A DNA stretch of 14,643 nucleotides from JAIXWP01 sp943372555. GTDB taxonomy: Bacteria > Bacteroidota > Bacteroidia > Flavobacteriales_D > Sanyastnellaceae. A program made the position numbers and the translations under genes. This document shows positions 8,896 to 14,643 of the stretch, piece after piece (the first letter of the stretch is position 1; each line of letters begins with the position of its first letter). The notes under the pieces were generated by a model. The model searched no databases. It had not been told where the DNA came from and saw nothing but the letters and a program-made list of their open reading frames with translations. Where the stretch lies: contig CALRZB010000039.1 of NCBI GenBank assembly GCA_943372555.1, positions 1 through 14,643 on the forward strand. Reading direction: 5' to 3'.

Positions 8896-9894
8896 CTAAC
8901 TCAATTTATCCGCGAGTTTTTTCATCTCGGCCATGGGGGCGCTTTTTTCGTAGAGTATATTGTACACAGCGTCTGCAATAGGAATGTCTGCTTGAAATTT
9001 TTTGTTGATTGCATGTATACCGCGCGCTGCATAATACCCCTCTGCCACCATATTCATTTCGATAGTAGCCCACTTAACGCTATAGCCCTTGCCCACCATA
9101 GTACCAAACGTGCGATTGCGTGAATAAGGTGAATACGCTGTCACGAGCAAGTCTCCCAAATAGGCGCTGCTCTTCACATCGCGGTGCACCTCGTGTACCG
9201 CATCAATAAAGCGTTCGATCTCGCGTGCCGCAGCACTAATCAATACCGCTTGAAAATTATCGCCATAGCCCAAACCGTGGCAAATGCCGGCCGCCACTGC
9301 ATATACGTTTTTCAAAATAGCAGAAAGCTCCGCACCGAATACATCTTCGGTAGTGGTAGTCTTGATAAATCTGCACGCCAAATAATCGCTCATGATCTCC
9401 GCTTTCGCTCGATCCATGCAGCCTATAGTGAGGTAAGATAATTTTTCAAGAGCAACTTCTTCAGCGTGACAAGGTCCGCAGATGATACCAATGTTCTCAT
9501 ACGGCACACCTAAGCTTTTGTGGAAATAACGCGCAGGTATCGCGTCAAACTCGTTTACAATACCCTTGATAGCTGAGAATAAAACTTTCTTTTCCATGCC
9601 CACGGGCTTGTAGTGTTCCATCGTCTCATGAACAAAAGCAGAAGGAATGGCCACCACCAAATAATCGCATGCATCAACCACCAATTGCAAGTCTTCCGTC
9701 ACCACCAATTTATCGCGATCAAACTCGATGCTTTGAATGTAGTTTGGGTTGTTGCCGTATTGTTTGATATGGTCGATTGCCGCATGACTACGCATCCACC
9801 AGTGCACGGTAGAATTGTTGTTGCAAAGCAATTTCACCAGAGCAGTAGCCCAGCTACCACCTCCGAGGACACCTATTGTTGGTTTTTTTTCCAT
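8896..9894 (-). CDS. gpsA: Glycerol-3-phosphate dehydrogenase [NAD(P)+]
   Basis: 332 residues, the usual length for GpsA. It interconverts dihydroxyacetone phosphate and sn-glycerol-3-phosphate with NAD(P)H in the cytoplasm, supplying the backbone for phospholipid synthesis. The Rossmann fingerprint GVLGGGSWATAL is at residues 8-19, corresponding to the family's GxGxWGTA motif. SAIKG holds conserved Lys110. GPCHAEEVA matches the family GPS-x-A-x-EVA loop. AELSAILKNVYAVAAGICHG carries the substrate-site Lys195, and SPYSRNRTFG matches the SPxSRNRxFG signature. ATG 9894 is chosen because the peptide starts MEKKPTIGVLGGG. The frame continues upstream for 24 codons, but that stretch runs through a promoter element and short repeats. 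It appears to be transcribed alone, with a -7 element 11 bases before the ATG implying a very short or nearly absent leader. The ordinary housekeeping sequence shows no sign of damage. Confidence 0.97.
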   Translation of the reverse strand: MEKKPTIGVLGGGSWATALVKLLCNNNSTVHWWMRSHAAIDHIKQYGNNPNYIQSIEFDRDKLVVTEDLQLVVDACDYLVVAIPSAFVHETMEHYKPVGMEKKVLFSAIKGIVNEFDAIPARYFHKSLGVPYENIGIICGPCHAEEVALEKLSYLTIGCMDRAKAEIMSDYLACRFIKTTTTEDVFGAELSAILKNVYAVAAGICHGLGYGDNFQAVLISAAAREIERFIDAVHEVHRDVKSSAYLGDLLVTAYSPYSRNRTFGTMVGKGYSVKWATIEMNMVAEGYYAARGIHAINKKFQADIPIADAVYNILYEKSAPMAEMKKLADKLS

Positions 9895-9905
9895 GGTTTG
9901 AGCTG

Positions 9906-9913
9906 CAAATATA
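9906..9913 (-). promoter_or_regulatory. Candidate -7 promoter element of gpsA
   Basis: The minus strand reads TATATTTG, an exact TAnnTTTG match, 11 bases before the gpsA ATG. Transcription would begin only a few bases before the start codon. A TTTG at 9928-9925 is too close (11 bases) to be a normal -33 element. Confidence 0.5.
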
Positions 9914-9915
9914 GT

Positions 9916-9957
9916 GACTGGTGACAAACGACTGGTGACTAGTGACCGACGACCGAC
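9916..9957. repeat. Degenerate GACTGGTGAC / GACGACC direct repeats
   Basis: GACTGGTGAC occurs at 9916-9925 and again exactly at 9930-9939. It is followed by TAGTGACC and then CGACGACCGACGA, which looks like a decayed continuation of GTGAC/CGAC units. The array lies directly upstream of the gpsA -7 element. Function unknown. Confidence 0.7.
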
Positions 9958-9971
9958 GAAACTCAATTATT

Positions 9972-10001
9972 CATTCCCATTCTGATTCTGTTTCTCATTC
10001 T
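9972..10001. repeat. Five-unit hexamer tandem repeat (CATTCY-like)
   Basis: Five consecutive hexamers: CATTCC, CATTCT, GATTCT, GTTTCT, CATTCT. The array is non-coding and lies between gpsA and the REP-like cluster. It resembles the GATTCC heptamer array at 14439-14494 in base content but has a different period. Confidence 0.7.
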
Positions 10002-10003
10002 TT

Positions 10004-10033
10004 GGGGGGCAGCCCCCCTCGACAGGCTCGGGG
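10004..10033. repeat. G/C-rich hairpin and short REP-like unit
   Basis: GGGGGGC-A-GCCCCCC at 10004-10018 is a near-perfect palindrome. It runs into CCCCTCGA-CAGG-CTCGGGG at 10015-10033, a small hairpin sharing its CCCCTCGA and CTCGGGG ends with the two arms of the large inverted repeat that follows. It can be read as a third, shorter unit of the same element family, with a 4-nt centre instead of an internal hairpin. Confidence 0.7.
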
Positions 10034-10035
10034 CA

Positions 10036-10162
10036 GCCCCTCGATACAATTCACCTTCGGTGAATCACTCGGGGACCGGTCTCACGATTGGGCAAATAGA
10101 GAAGGGAGCGAAATTAAGACGGTCCCCGAGTGTCTCGCCGCAGGCGAGATGTATCGAGGGGC
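10036..10162. repeat. 127-bp nested inverted repeat (REP/BIME-like element)
   Basis: Two 43-nt arms (10036-10078 and 10120-10162) flank a 41-nt centre. The outer 13 nt of each arm (GCCCCTCGATACA / TGTATCGAGGGGC) and the inner 13 nt (CACTCGGGGACCG / CGGTCCCCGAGTG) are perfect reverse complements. Between them each arm holds a separate 7-bp, 3-nt-loop hairpin: ATTCACC-TTC-GGTGAAT on the left and TCTCGCC-GCA-GGCGAGA on the right. The two hairpins differ in sequence at three stem positions but stay fully paired, so structure rather than sequence is kept. Each arm can also fold alone through CCCC/GGGG. Extragenic palindromes in inverted pairs are typical of REP/BIME elements, which RAYT transposases mobilise in other bacteria. 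No such gene is in the window, so that assignment is an inference. Confidence 0.85.
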
Positions 10163-10205
10163 AACTTTCCCCAAAAATTTGTTACCTCCATTTCAACTAT
10201 TAAGT

Positions 10206-10213
10206 TTAATTTG
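10206..10213 (+). promoter_or_regulatory. Candidate -7 element of the LytTR regulator/kinase operon
   Basis: TTAATTTG differs from TAnnTTTG at one position and lies 18 bases before the ATG at 10232. A TTTG at 10178-10181 lies 24 bases upstream, slightly beyond the usual -33 spacing. It is downstream of the inverted repeat, so the repeat would not be in the transcript from this promoter. Confidence 0.35.
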
Positions 10214-10231
10214 CGCAAAACGAAATTTGGA

Positions 10232-11005
10232 ATGGCGAATAAGCTGAAGGCGCTGATAGTCGATGATGAAGAATTTGCACGAGAAAACCTCTCGATGCTG
10301 ATCGAAGATTTTTGCACTGATGTAATGGTTGTCGGTAAGGCCGCGAGCGCCAAAGAAGCGCGCGAACTCGCCGACGAAACAAATCCGGATGTCGTATTCC
10401 TCGATATCATGATGCCTGGTGAAGATGGTTTTAGTTTTCTTGAAAGCATCAAGGACCGCAAGTTTCAAGTGATATTCACCACTGCTTTTCGCGAACATGC
10501 TCTTCGTGCTATCAAAGAAAGTGCAATCGATTATCTCGAAAAACCAATTGACATTGAAGAACTCCAAAAGGCAATTGGAAAGGCGAAGGAGAATGTGGAA
10601 CTCAAAAAACCAAGCAAGGTTTCTGATGATCGATTGACGAAAATTCTTCAAGATATTGCTCTCACGAATACGGTTGAAAAGACTGTGGTGCCTACGAAAG
10701 ATGGATTGGCTATTGTAAAAAATACAGAAATCATCCACCTCGAAGCGATGGAAAATTACACGATGATCTATCTCGTAGGCGGAAAGAAATACATGAGCAG
10801 CCGCAGTATCAAAGCATTCGAAGATCGCCTCGATCCAAACATGTTTTTTAGAGTGCACAAATCGCACATCATCAACATCGCGCAGCACCTCAAAGAGTTT
10901 TTACGCAATGAAGGATTGATTGCGGTGTTATCAGACGGCAGTCAAATTCCCGTGGCGCGACGCAAGCTGCAAGAGTTTTTTGATAAGATTGAAAACATTG
11001 GTTGA
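10232..11005 (+). CDS. LytTR-family two-component response regulator
   Basis: 257 residues from ATG 10232 (MANKLKALIVDDEEFAREN). The frame stays open further upstream, but only through the palindromic repeat. Residues about 5-120 form a receiver domain: acidic pocket D11-D12, phospho-acceptor D58 in VVFLDIMMPGEDG, T84 in FTTAF and K104 in YLEKPID, so all the switch residues are present. Residues about 150-252 form a LytTR DNA-binding domain with EIIHLEAMENYTMIYL and the conserved FFRVHKSHIINI (204-215), ending in GSQIPVARRKLQEF. It should bind DNA as a dimer on direct repeats and control transcription when phosphorylated. Its partner is almost certainly the histidine kinase that starts 10 bases after its stop. 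Targets are unknown; the acidic lipoprotein gene downstream is a positional candidate. Confidence 0.96.
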   Translation: MANKLKALIVDDEEFARENLSMLIEDFCTDVMVVGKAASAKEARELADETNPDVVFLDIMMPGEDGFSFLESIKDRKFQVIFTTAFREHALRAIKESAIDYLEKPIDIEELQKAIGKAKENVELKKPSKVSDDRLTKILQDIALTNTVEKTVVPTKDGLAIVKNTEIIHLEAMENYTMIYLVGGKKYMSSRSIKAFEDRLDPNMFFRVHKSHIINIAQHLKEFLRNEGLIAVLSDGSQIPVARRKLQEFFDKIENIG

Positions 11006-11015
11006 TCTATTTTCT

Positions 11016-14000
11016 GTGAAAATAACAAGACGTTTCATTGCCCTTCTCGTGCTGCATCTGATGATGAGTATTGCTGCCTATGCGCAACAATACACCTTCA
11101 TTCAGTACTCTGTAAAAGAGGGATTGTCGCAGAGTCAAGTGCGCTGTTTGTATCAAGATTCACGCGGCTTTATATGGGCGGGAACACTTGGTGGTATCTC
11201 GCGTTTTGATGGAAGAGAGTTTGTCAATTTTGATAGAAGAAGTGGATTGCTCAACAATCAAATCAATGTGATTGAAGAATTGAGCAACGGTGTTATTCTA
11301 GTTGGTAGCGCCGGCAGTGTGAGTGAAATTTATGCAAATCAAGTAAAGAGCTATGCACTCGAAGGCGATCTCAAAGAAAGTGCAGTCAACGCCATTTTTC
11401 AAGATAGTCAAGGCCGCGTCTGGATTGGGACAGAGAATGGTTTGTGTTTTTTTGAAAGTGGAAAAGGATTTGTCTATCCAGCCACAAAAGAGATTGCATA
11501 CAACGACCACATCAAAGCATTCGCTGAACGAAATGATGGTTCTATTTTTATTCTAACAAAAGAAAAAGTTTGTCTCTATAAAGACGGACACAGCGCCGTT
11601 TTTTATCAACCCGAAAATCCTGAGATCACGTTTTTCGACATCGAAGAAGACGAATCCAACAAAATCTGGCTCGCCACGAAGGACGCAGGATTGATGTGCA
11701 TACTACCGGATAAAACAGTCTACACGTATTTAGAATCAAGCGGACTAACTACGACAACTATCACGGGTATTACTTCAGATAAAAATGGAAAATTGTGGTT
11801 GTCGTCGCGCTTTGGTTTTTTTGAATTTGAAAATGGAAAAGCCACGGCATTCAATGAGAACAATGGTCTGAAAACCCCCGATATCCGTGACATTCTGCGA
11901 GATCGCGAAGGCAATATTTGGTTGGCTTCGTATGGCAGTGGCTTGTTGAAATTCGCAGGACTTGCTTTTTCGGCATTCACACGAGATGATGGATTGAGCA
12001 GCGATGCCATCATGTCGATCACTCAAGATCAGAAAGGAACGATGTGGTTTTCGACATTTGATCAAGGTGTTTGCAATCAAATCGAAGACAGTATACTTCA
12101 CGTCAATTTTAATCAGTTGCTCAACAACCGCATTTGGTCGAGTTTGTGTGATTCTAAGGGTGTGATGTGGTTCGGCTCGTCGTTCGGTCTTTTCAGTTAT
12201 GATGGATCAAATTTCAAGAGCCATGGAAATGCAGAAAGTGATTCGCTGCTCGACCCGATGGTGATTTCATTGTTTGAAGATTCAAAAGGGCGATTGTTGA
12301 TCGGTACCGCGAAGGGCCTGTGTTACATCGACGGTGGCCCAGTGAGAACATTCGAAAACTTAAGCGGAAATCCAGAAACACGAGTACGTGATATCAGTGA
12401 AGATCGCGCGGGAAATATTTGGCTCGCTACGCGCAATGGTGTTTTTAGAATGAATGAGAAGGGCTTCACCAAATTTGAGGAAGCCAACGGATTGCCAGAT
12501 AAGACGGCCTATTGCGTAGAGATTGATCCGATGAATCGCATTTGGGTGGGAACACAAAATGGACTTGCACTATTGACTGGCGATCGATTTGTAGCACACT
12601 CTATCGGCGAAGATGCGGGATCGAATTCGGTGAATTTTTTAAAGTATTACAACGGCCAAATTTGGTTGGGAACCAACAATGGTGTTTTCAGTATTGAGGC
12701 TGGAGAAAGCATCCAAGAAGATAATTTTCGCGTTCGTCGATATGGATTGGAAGATGGATTGAGAAGTCTGGAGACCAATCTCAATGCCGTTTTCGTCGAT
12801 AAGACGGGTGTGCTGTGGTTTGGAACAACTGAAGGCGTGATGTCTTTGCGCACGTCAGAGTTGAATGCAAAATCAACACGTGTAGAACCGAAGATTGTGA
12901 TCACCAATGTGCAATTGAATTTTCTAAATCCCGACTGGTCGAATTTCAAAGCCGAAGTTGATCCCGTGAGTGGATTGCCGATTAATCCTACAGTGGATTA
13001 TCGAAACAATCATTTCACGTTTCAATTTACGGGCATAAGCACATCTTATCCAGAAGACGTTTCGTATCAATTCATGTTAGAAGGATTTGATGAAAATTGG
13101 CAAGCTGTAACGAAGTCTCATTTCATCACCTACAGCAATTTGCCGTATCAATCTTTCGTATTTAAAGTGCGCGCAGTAAGTCGTGAAGGTGTAGTGAGTG
13201 ATGCGGCAGTATTTGCTTTTACAGTGCGACCTCCGTTCTGGTTGACGTGGTGGTTTATTCTTTTGGAAGTAATAGCAGGGCTTGGTTTATTAGCTGTGAT
13301 TTTGGTGGTGCGCAGAAGAGTAACGCGTGCGAAATTTGAAAGAGAAAAATTAGAGATGAGTTCACGCATGTTGACACTCGAGCAACAGTCTTTGAATTCG
13401 AGCATGAACCGCCATTTTATTTTCAACGCGTTGAATAGCATTCAGTATTACATCAATCGTCAAGACCGCTTGGCGGCGAATAAATACTTGAGTGATTTTG
13501 CGCGACTGATACGGAAGAATCTGGATAGTAGTCAGGAGACGCAGACGCCGCTTCGAGATGAGATAGAGCGATTGGAGCTTTATCTGAAATTGGAGCACAT
13601 GCGATTTAAAGATAAGTTTGAATACAAGATTGAGGTCGATCCCGACGTTCCCCAGGACTTGATTAAAGTTCCGGCGATGTTGCTTCAGCCGTTTTTAGAA
13701 AATTCGATATGGCATGGCTTATTGCCGAAGGAGACCACGGGCAGCGTTGAGGTGAGGATTAGCAAGCAGGGCGATAGTTTGCACATGTTGATTAGTGATG
13801 ATGGAATAGGAATTAACAACTCGCTGAAGTCGAAATTGGACACGGACAATCACATTTCGAAGGGAATGGAGATTACAAAAAGCAGGATAGAACTGATACA
13901 TAAGATGACGGGAGAAAATATCCAACTTATTGGGCCCTATCAGGTTAACTCAGACACGGGTGAAGTTTTGGGCACGAAGGTGGAGATAATATTACCGGTT

Positions 14001-14027
14001 AATTTTAGCGAACTTTTTTTGCAATAG
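11016..14027 (+). CDS. Reg_prop/Y_Y_Y sensor histidine kinase, LytS type
   Basis: 1003 residues from GTG 11016, 10 bases after the regulator's stop. This start yields a clean signal peptide (MKITRRFIALLVLHLMMSI, AAYAQ|Q). The open frame reaches back to 10920 but would overlap the regulator. About 25-640 carries fourteen Reg_prop-type blades (IWAGTLGGISRFDG, VWIGTENGLCFF, IWLASYGSGLLKF, LWFGTTEGVMSL and others), enough for two seven-bladed propellers. A Y_Y_Y domain follows (about 658-735; YQFMLEGFDENWQ). One transmembrane helix is at about 741-766 (FWLTWWFILLEVIAGLGLL...), then a short coiled coil. The cytoplasmic kinase has the His_kinase motif MNRHFIFNALNSIQ with phospho-acceptor H800, N-box LLQPFLENSIW (N896) and G1 box SDDGIGI (927-932). 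It ends GTKVEIILPV, so the ATPase domain is complete. It resembles the sensor half of hybrid two-component systems that detect glycans, but the regulator is separate and LytTR rather than AraC type. The ligand cannot be read from sequence. Confidence 0.95.
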   Translation: MKITRRFIALLVLHLMMSIAAYAQQYTFIQYSVKEGLSQSQVRCLYQDSRGFIWAGTLGGISRFDGREFVNFDRRSGLLNNQINVIEELSNGVILVGSAGSVSEIYANQVKSYALEGDLKESAVNAIFQDSQGRVWIGTENGLCFFESGKGFVYPATKEIAYNDHIKAFAERNDGSIFILTKEKVCLYKDGHSAVFYQPENPEITFFDIEEDESNKIWLATKDAGLMCILPDKTVYTYLESSGLTTTTITGITSDKNGKLWLSSRFGFFEFENGKATAFNENNGLKTPDIRDILRDREGNIWLASYGSGLLKFAGLAFSAFTRDDGLSSDAIMSITQDQKGTMWFSTFDQGVCNQIEDSILHVNFNQLLNNRIWSSLCDSKGVMWFGSSFGLFSYDGSNFKSHGNAESDSLLDPMVISLFEDSKGRLLIGTAKGLCYIDGGPVRTFENLSGNPETRVRDISEDRAGNIWLATRNGVFRMNEKGFTKFEEANGLPDKTAYCVEIDPMNRIWVGTQNGLALLTGDRFVAHSIGEDAGSNSVNFLKYYNGQIWLGTNNGVFSIEAGESIQEDNFRVRRYGLEDGLRSLETNLNAVFVDKTGVLWFGTTEGVMSLRTSELNAKSTRVEPKIVITNVQLNFLNPDWSNFKAEVDPVSGLPINPTVDYRNNHFTFQFTGISTSYPEDVSYQFMLEGFDENWQAVTKSHFITYSNLPYQSFVFKVRAVSREGVVSDAAVFAFTVRPPFWLTWWFILLEVIAGLGLLAVILVVRRRVTRAKFEREKLEMSSRMLTLEQQSLNSSMNRHFIFNALNSIQYYINRQDRLAANKYLSDFARLIRKNLDSSQETQTPLRDEIERLELYLKLEHMRFKDKFEYKIEVDPDVPQDLIKVPAMLLQPFLENSIWHGLLPKETTGSVEVRISKQGDSLHMLISDDGIGINNSLKSKLDTDNHISKGMEITKSRIELIHKMTGENIQLIGPYQVNSDTGEVLGTKVEIILPVNFSELFLQ

Positions 14028-14029
14028 TG

Positions 14030-14059
14030 TTGTATAAGTCAGAGGTTTAGCTATATTTG
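14030..14059 (+). promoter_or_regulatory. Promoter of the acidic lipoprotein gene (-33 TTG, -7 TATATTTG)
   Basis: TTG at 14030-14032, a 19-base spacer, then TATATTTG at 14052-14059, which exactly matches TAnnTTTG. It lies 22 bases before the ATG at 14082. It is the best-formed Bacteroidetes-type promoter in the window and begins three bases after the kinase stop, so the lipoprotein can be expressed apart from the kinase operon. Confidence 0.65.
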
Positions 14060-14081
14060 TTTGTGATTCGAAGAAGAAAGC

Positions 14082-14384
14082 ATGGTAAAGTTGTCAAAAT
14101 ATATAACATTAATTCTAGCACTCGTTGTTGTTTTATCGTCTTGCACCAAAGATGAAGAACTCATGCAAACCGCTACTGAGAAGGGTTTCGTGAGGTCTTA
14201 TGAAGCTGGTGACGACACGGAGAGTGAGGATTTGGACGATGGTCCAAGTTCTCTTTCAGGCAATTCGGGTGGTCCAATTGTGGACGATGAAGATGATGAA
14301 AATGACGACGACGGCGGTTCCATCACCGATGATGAGGATGATGAGAATGACGACGACAGTTCAAATAAGAAAGGGAAGAGCTAA
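14082..14384 (+). CDS. Small, highly acidic lipoprotein
   Basis: 100 residues. The lipoprotein signal peptide is MVKLSKYITLILALVVVLSS with the lipid-modified Cys at 21. A purine-rich AAGAAGAAAG precedes the ATG. Of 80 mature residues, 30 are Asp or Glu. The tail contains DDEDDENDDD twice with a 15-residue period (residues 68-77 and 83-92), separated by GGSIT, and ends with a basic NKKGKS. The region is almost certainly disordered and could bind divalent cations or basic partners, but it does not match the DxDxDG spacing of EF-hands or thrombospondin type 3 repeats. It lies 54 bases after the sensor kinase gene, with its own promoter and a strong terminator. I do not recognise a named family. 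A role with the neighbouring two-component system is inferred from position only. Confidence 0.85.
   Translation: MVKLSKYITLILALVVVLSSCTKDEELMQTATEKGFVRSYEAGDDTESEDLDDGPSSLSGNSGGPIVDDEDDENDDDGGSITDDEDDENDDDSSNKKGKS
14283..14357 (+). repeat. Two in-frame copies of an acidic 10-codon repeat
   Basis: Copies at 14283-14312 and 14328-14357 encode the identical peptide DDEDDENDDD and match at 27 of 30 bases. All three differences are synonymous third-position changes. Period 45 bases. Confidence 0.85.
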
Positions 14385-14403
14385 AAGCTCCCAAAAAATA
14401 TCG

Positions 14404-14438
14404 AAAACCCTCTTGTGATTCACGAGAGGGTTTTTTTT
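14404..14438 (+). terminator. Intrinsic terminator after the acidic lipoprotein
   Basis: AAAACCCTCTTGTG pairs with CACGAGAGGGTTTT (14 bp with one G-U wobble) around an ATT loop, followed by a continuing T-run to 14438. An A-rich stretch before the stem could let it also work for transcription arriving from the right. Confidence 0.92.
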
Positions 14439-14494
14439 GGATTTCTGATTCCGGATTCCTGATTCCGGATTTCTGATTCCTGATTCCTGATTCC
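14439..14494. repeat. Heptamer tandem repeat (KGATTYC, eight units)
   Basis: Eight consecutive heptamers alternate as four 14-mers: GGATTTCTGATTCC, GGATTCCTGATTCC, GGATTTCTGATTCC, TGATTCCTGATTCC. A partial GAATCA follows. The array starts at the last T of the terminator tract. It is non-coding; a minus-strand frame through it merely translates the repeat. Confidence 0.85.
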
Positions 14495-14500
14495 GAATCA

Positions 14501-14643
14501 CTGGTGTCCGGTAAAAATAGAAAAGTTCGAATTTCACTTCTCGAAGGGTTGATTTTACTGAGTTGTGTTTTGATTTGGTAAAAGGAACCCCCTACTATTT
14601 TGCTAGGCACTCGAGAACAAATTAAATTCTTCTGGTTTTTGGT
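14501..14643. other. Right-edge region with no recognisable gene
   Basis: 143 bases after the heptamer array. It begins CTGGTGTCCGGTAAAAATAG, followed by AT-rich sequence. I see no signal-peptide start, RNA gene or convincing promoter. The abrupt change right after the tandem repeats would fit the end of an insertion element lying mostly outside the window, but this is a guess from junction position and a G/C-containing terminus. Confidence 0.25.

Noticed and set aside
9895..9966. 24-codon N-terminal extension of gpsA
   Set aside because: It translates the promoter element and short repeats. GpsA family proteins begin close to the Rossmann motif, as given by ATG 9894.
10036..10162. Riboswitch or leader attenuator for the regulator operon
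   Set aside because: The likely promoter (10206-10213) lies downstream of the structure, so it would not be in that leader, and no known riboswitch core was recognised.
10130..10231. Regulator start at 10130 inside the inverted repeat
   Set aside because: The extra residues (MSRRRRDVSRG...) come from the palindrome arm. The receiver domain begins at MANKLKALIVDD.
10193..10888. 231-codon minus-strand frame
   Set aside because: It lies wholly antisense to the receiver and LytTR domains. Its translation is rich in F, H and I and matches nothing recognisable.
10920..11015. Kinase start at ATG 10920
   Set aside because: It would overlap the regulator by 86 bases and displace the signal peptide. 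GTG 11016 fits operon spacing and the signal peptide.
14283..14357. EF-hand or thrombospondin type 3 calcium repeats in the acidic lipoprotein
   Set aside because: The Asp spacing does not fit DxDxDG-type loops; it is a plain acidic run.
14439..14494. CRISPR-like array
   Set aside because: Units are seven bases with no spacers, so it is a simple tandem repeat.
14323..14610. 95-codon minus-strand frame across the terminator and heptamer array
   Set aside because: Much of the translation is the tandem repeat itself (SGIRNQKSGIRNPES), and it reads through the terminator hairpin.

Overview
The window looks like chromosomal DNA from a member of the Bacteroidota, probably Flavobacteriales-like. 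Three things point that way. Two large secreted proteins are built like type IX secretion system (T9SS) cargo: one has a C-terminal sorting domain and the other has the FENKGQW-type N-terminus with PKD/Ig-like modules. Several genes are preceded by the Bacteroidetes -7 element TAnnTTTG. The sensor kinase is a Reg_prop/Y_Y_Y/LytS-type protein paired with a LytTR regulator. The lineage is inferred from gene content only.

Layout. (1) 1-2777, minus: the 5' part (925 codons) of a giant secreted propeller/PKD protein that runs off the left edge. It starts with GTG and is open throughout. (2) 2778-2924: divergent intergenic region with a candidate promoter in each direction. (3) 2925-3410, plus: small unknown lipoprotein, followed by a perfect 13-bp bidirectional terminator that also ends the next gene. 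(4) 3472-8049, minus: 1525-residue T9SS cargo with an N-terminal helical domain, a long right-handed beta-helix, a helical C-terminal part and a sorting domain. (5) 8114-8806, minus: unknown lipoprotein with a Cys-rich start and its own terminator. (6) 8896-9894, minus: gpsA, the only housekeeping metabolic gene. (7) 9895-10231: 337 bases without a gene, packed with short tandem repeats, G/C hairpins and a nested 127-bp inverted repeat whose two inner hairpins keep pairing but not sequence. (8) 10232-14027, plus: two-gene operon of a LytTR response regulator and a 14-blade propeller histidine kinase. (9) 14082-14384, plus: small, extremely acidic lipoprotein with its own well-formed promoter and a strong terminator. 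(10) 14439-14643: heptamer tandem repeats and an edge region without a recognisable gene.

How the genes may work together. Most products are exported: two T9SS-type surface or secreted proteins, three lipoproteins and a sensor with a large periplasmic propeller. GpsA (glycerol-3-phosphate for phospholipid synthesis) is the exception. The kinase and regulator form one signalling unit. The acidic lipoprotein lies 54 bases downstream and may be a target or accessory of it, but that is inferred from position only. No CRISPR, tRNA, rRNA, integrase or recognisable transposase was seen. The most unusual structure is the nested inverted-repeat cluster at 10004-10162, which looks like a group of REP-type palindromic elements.
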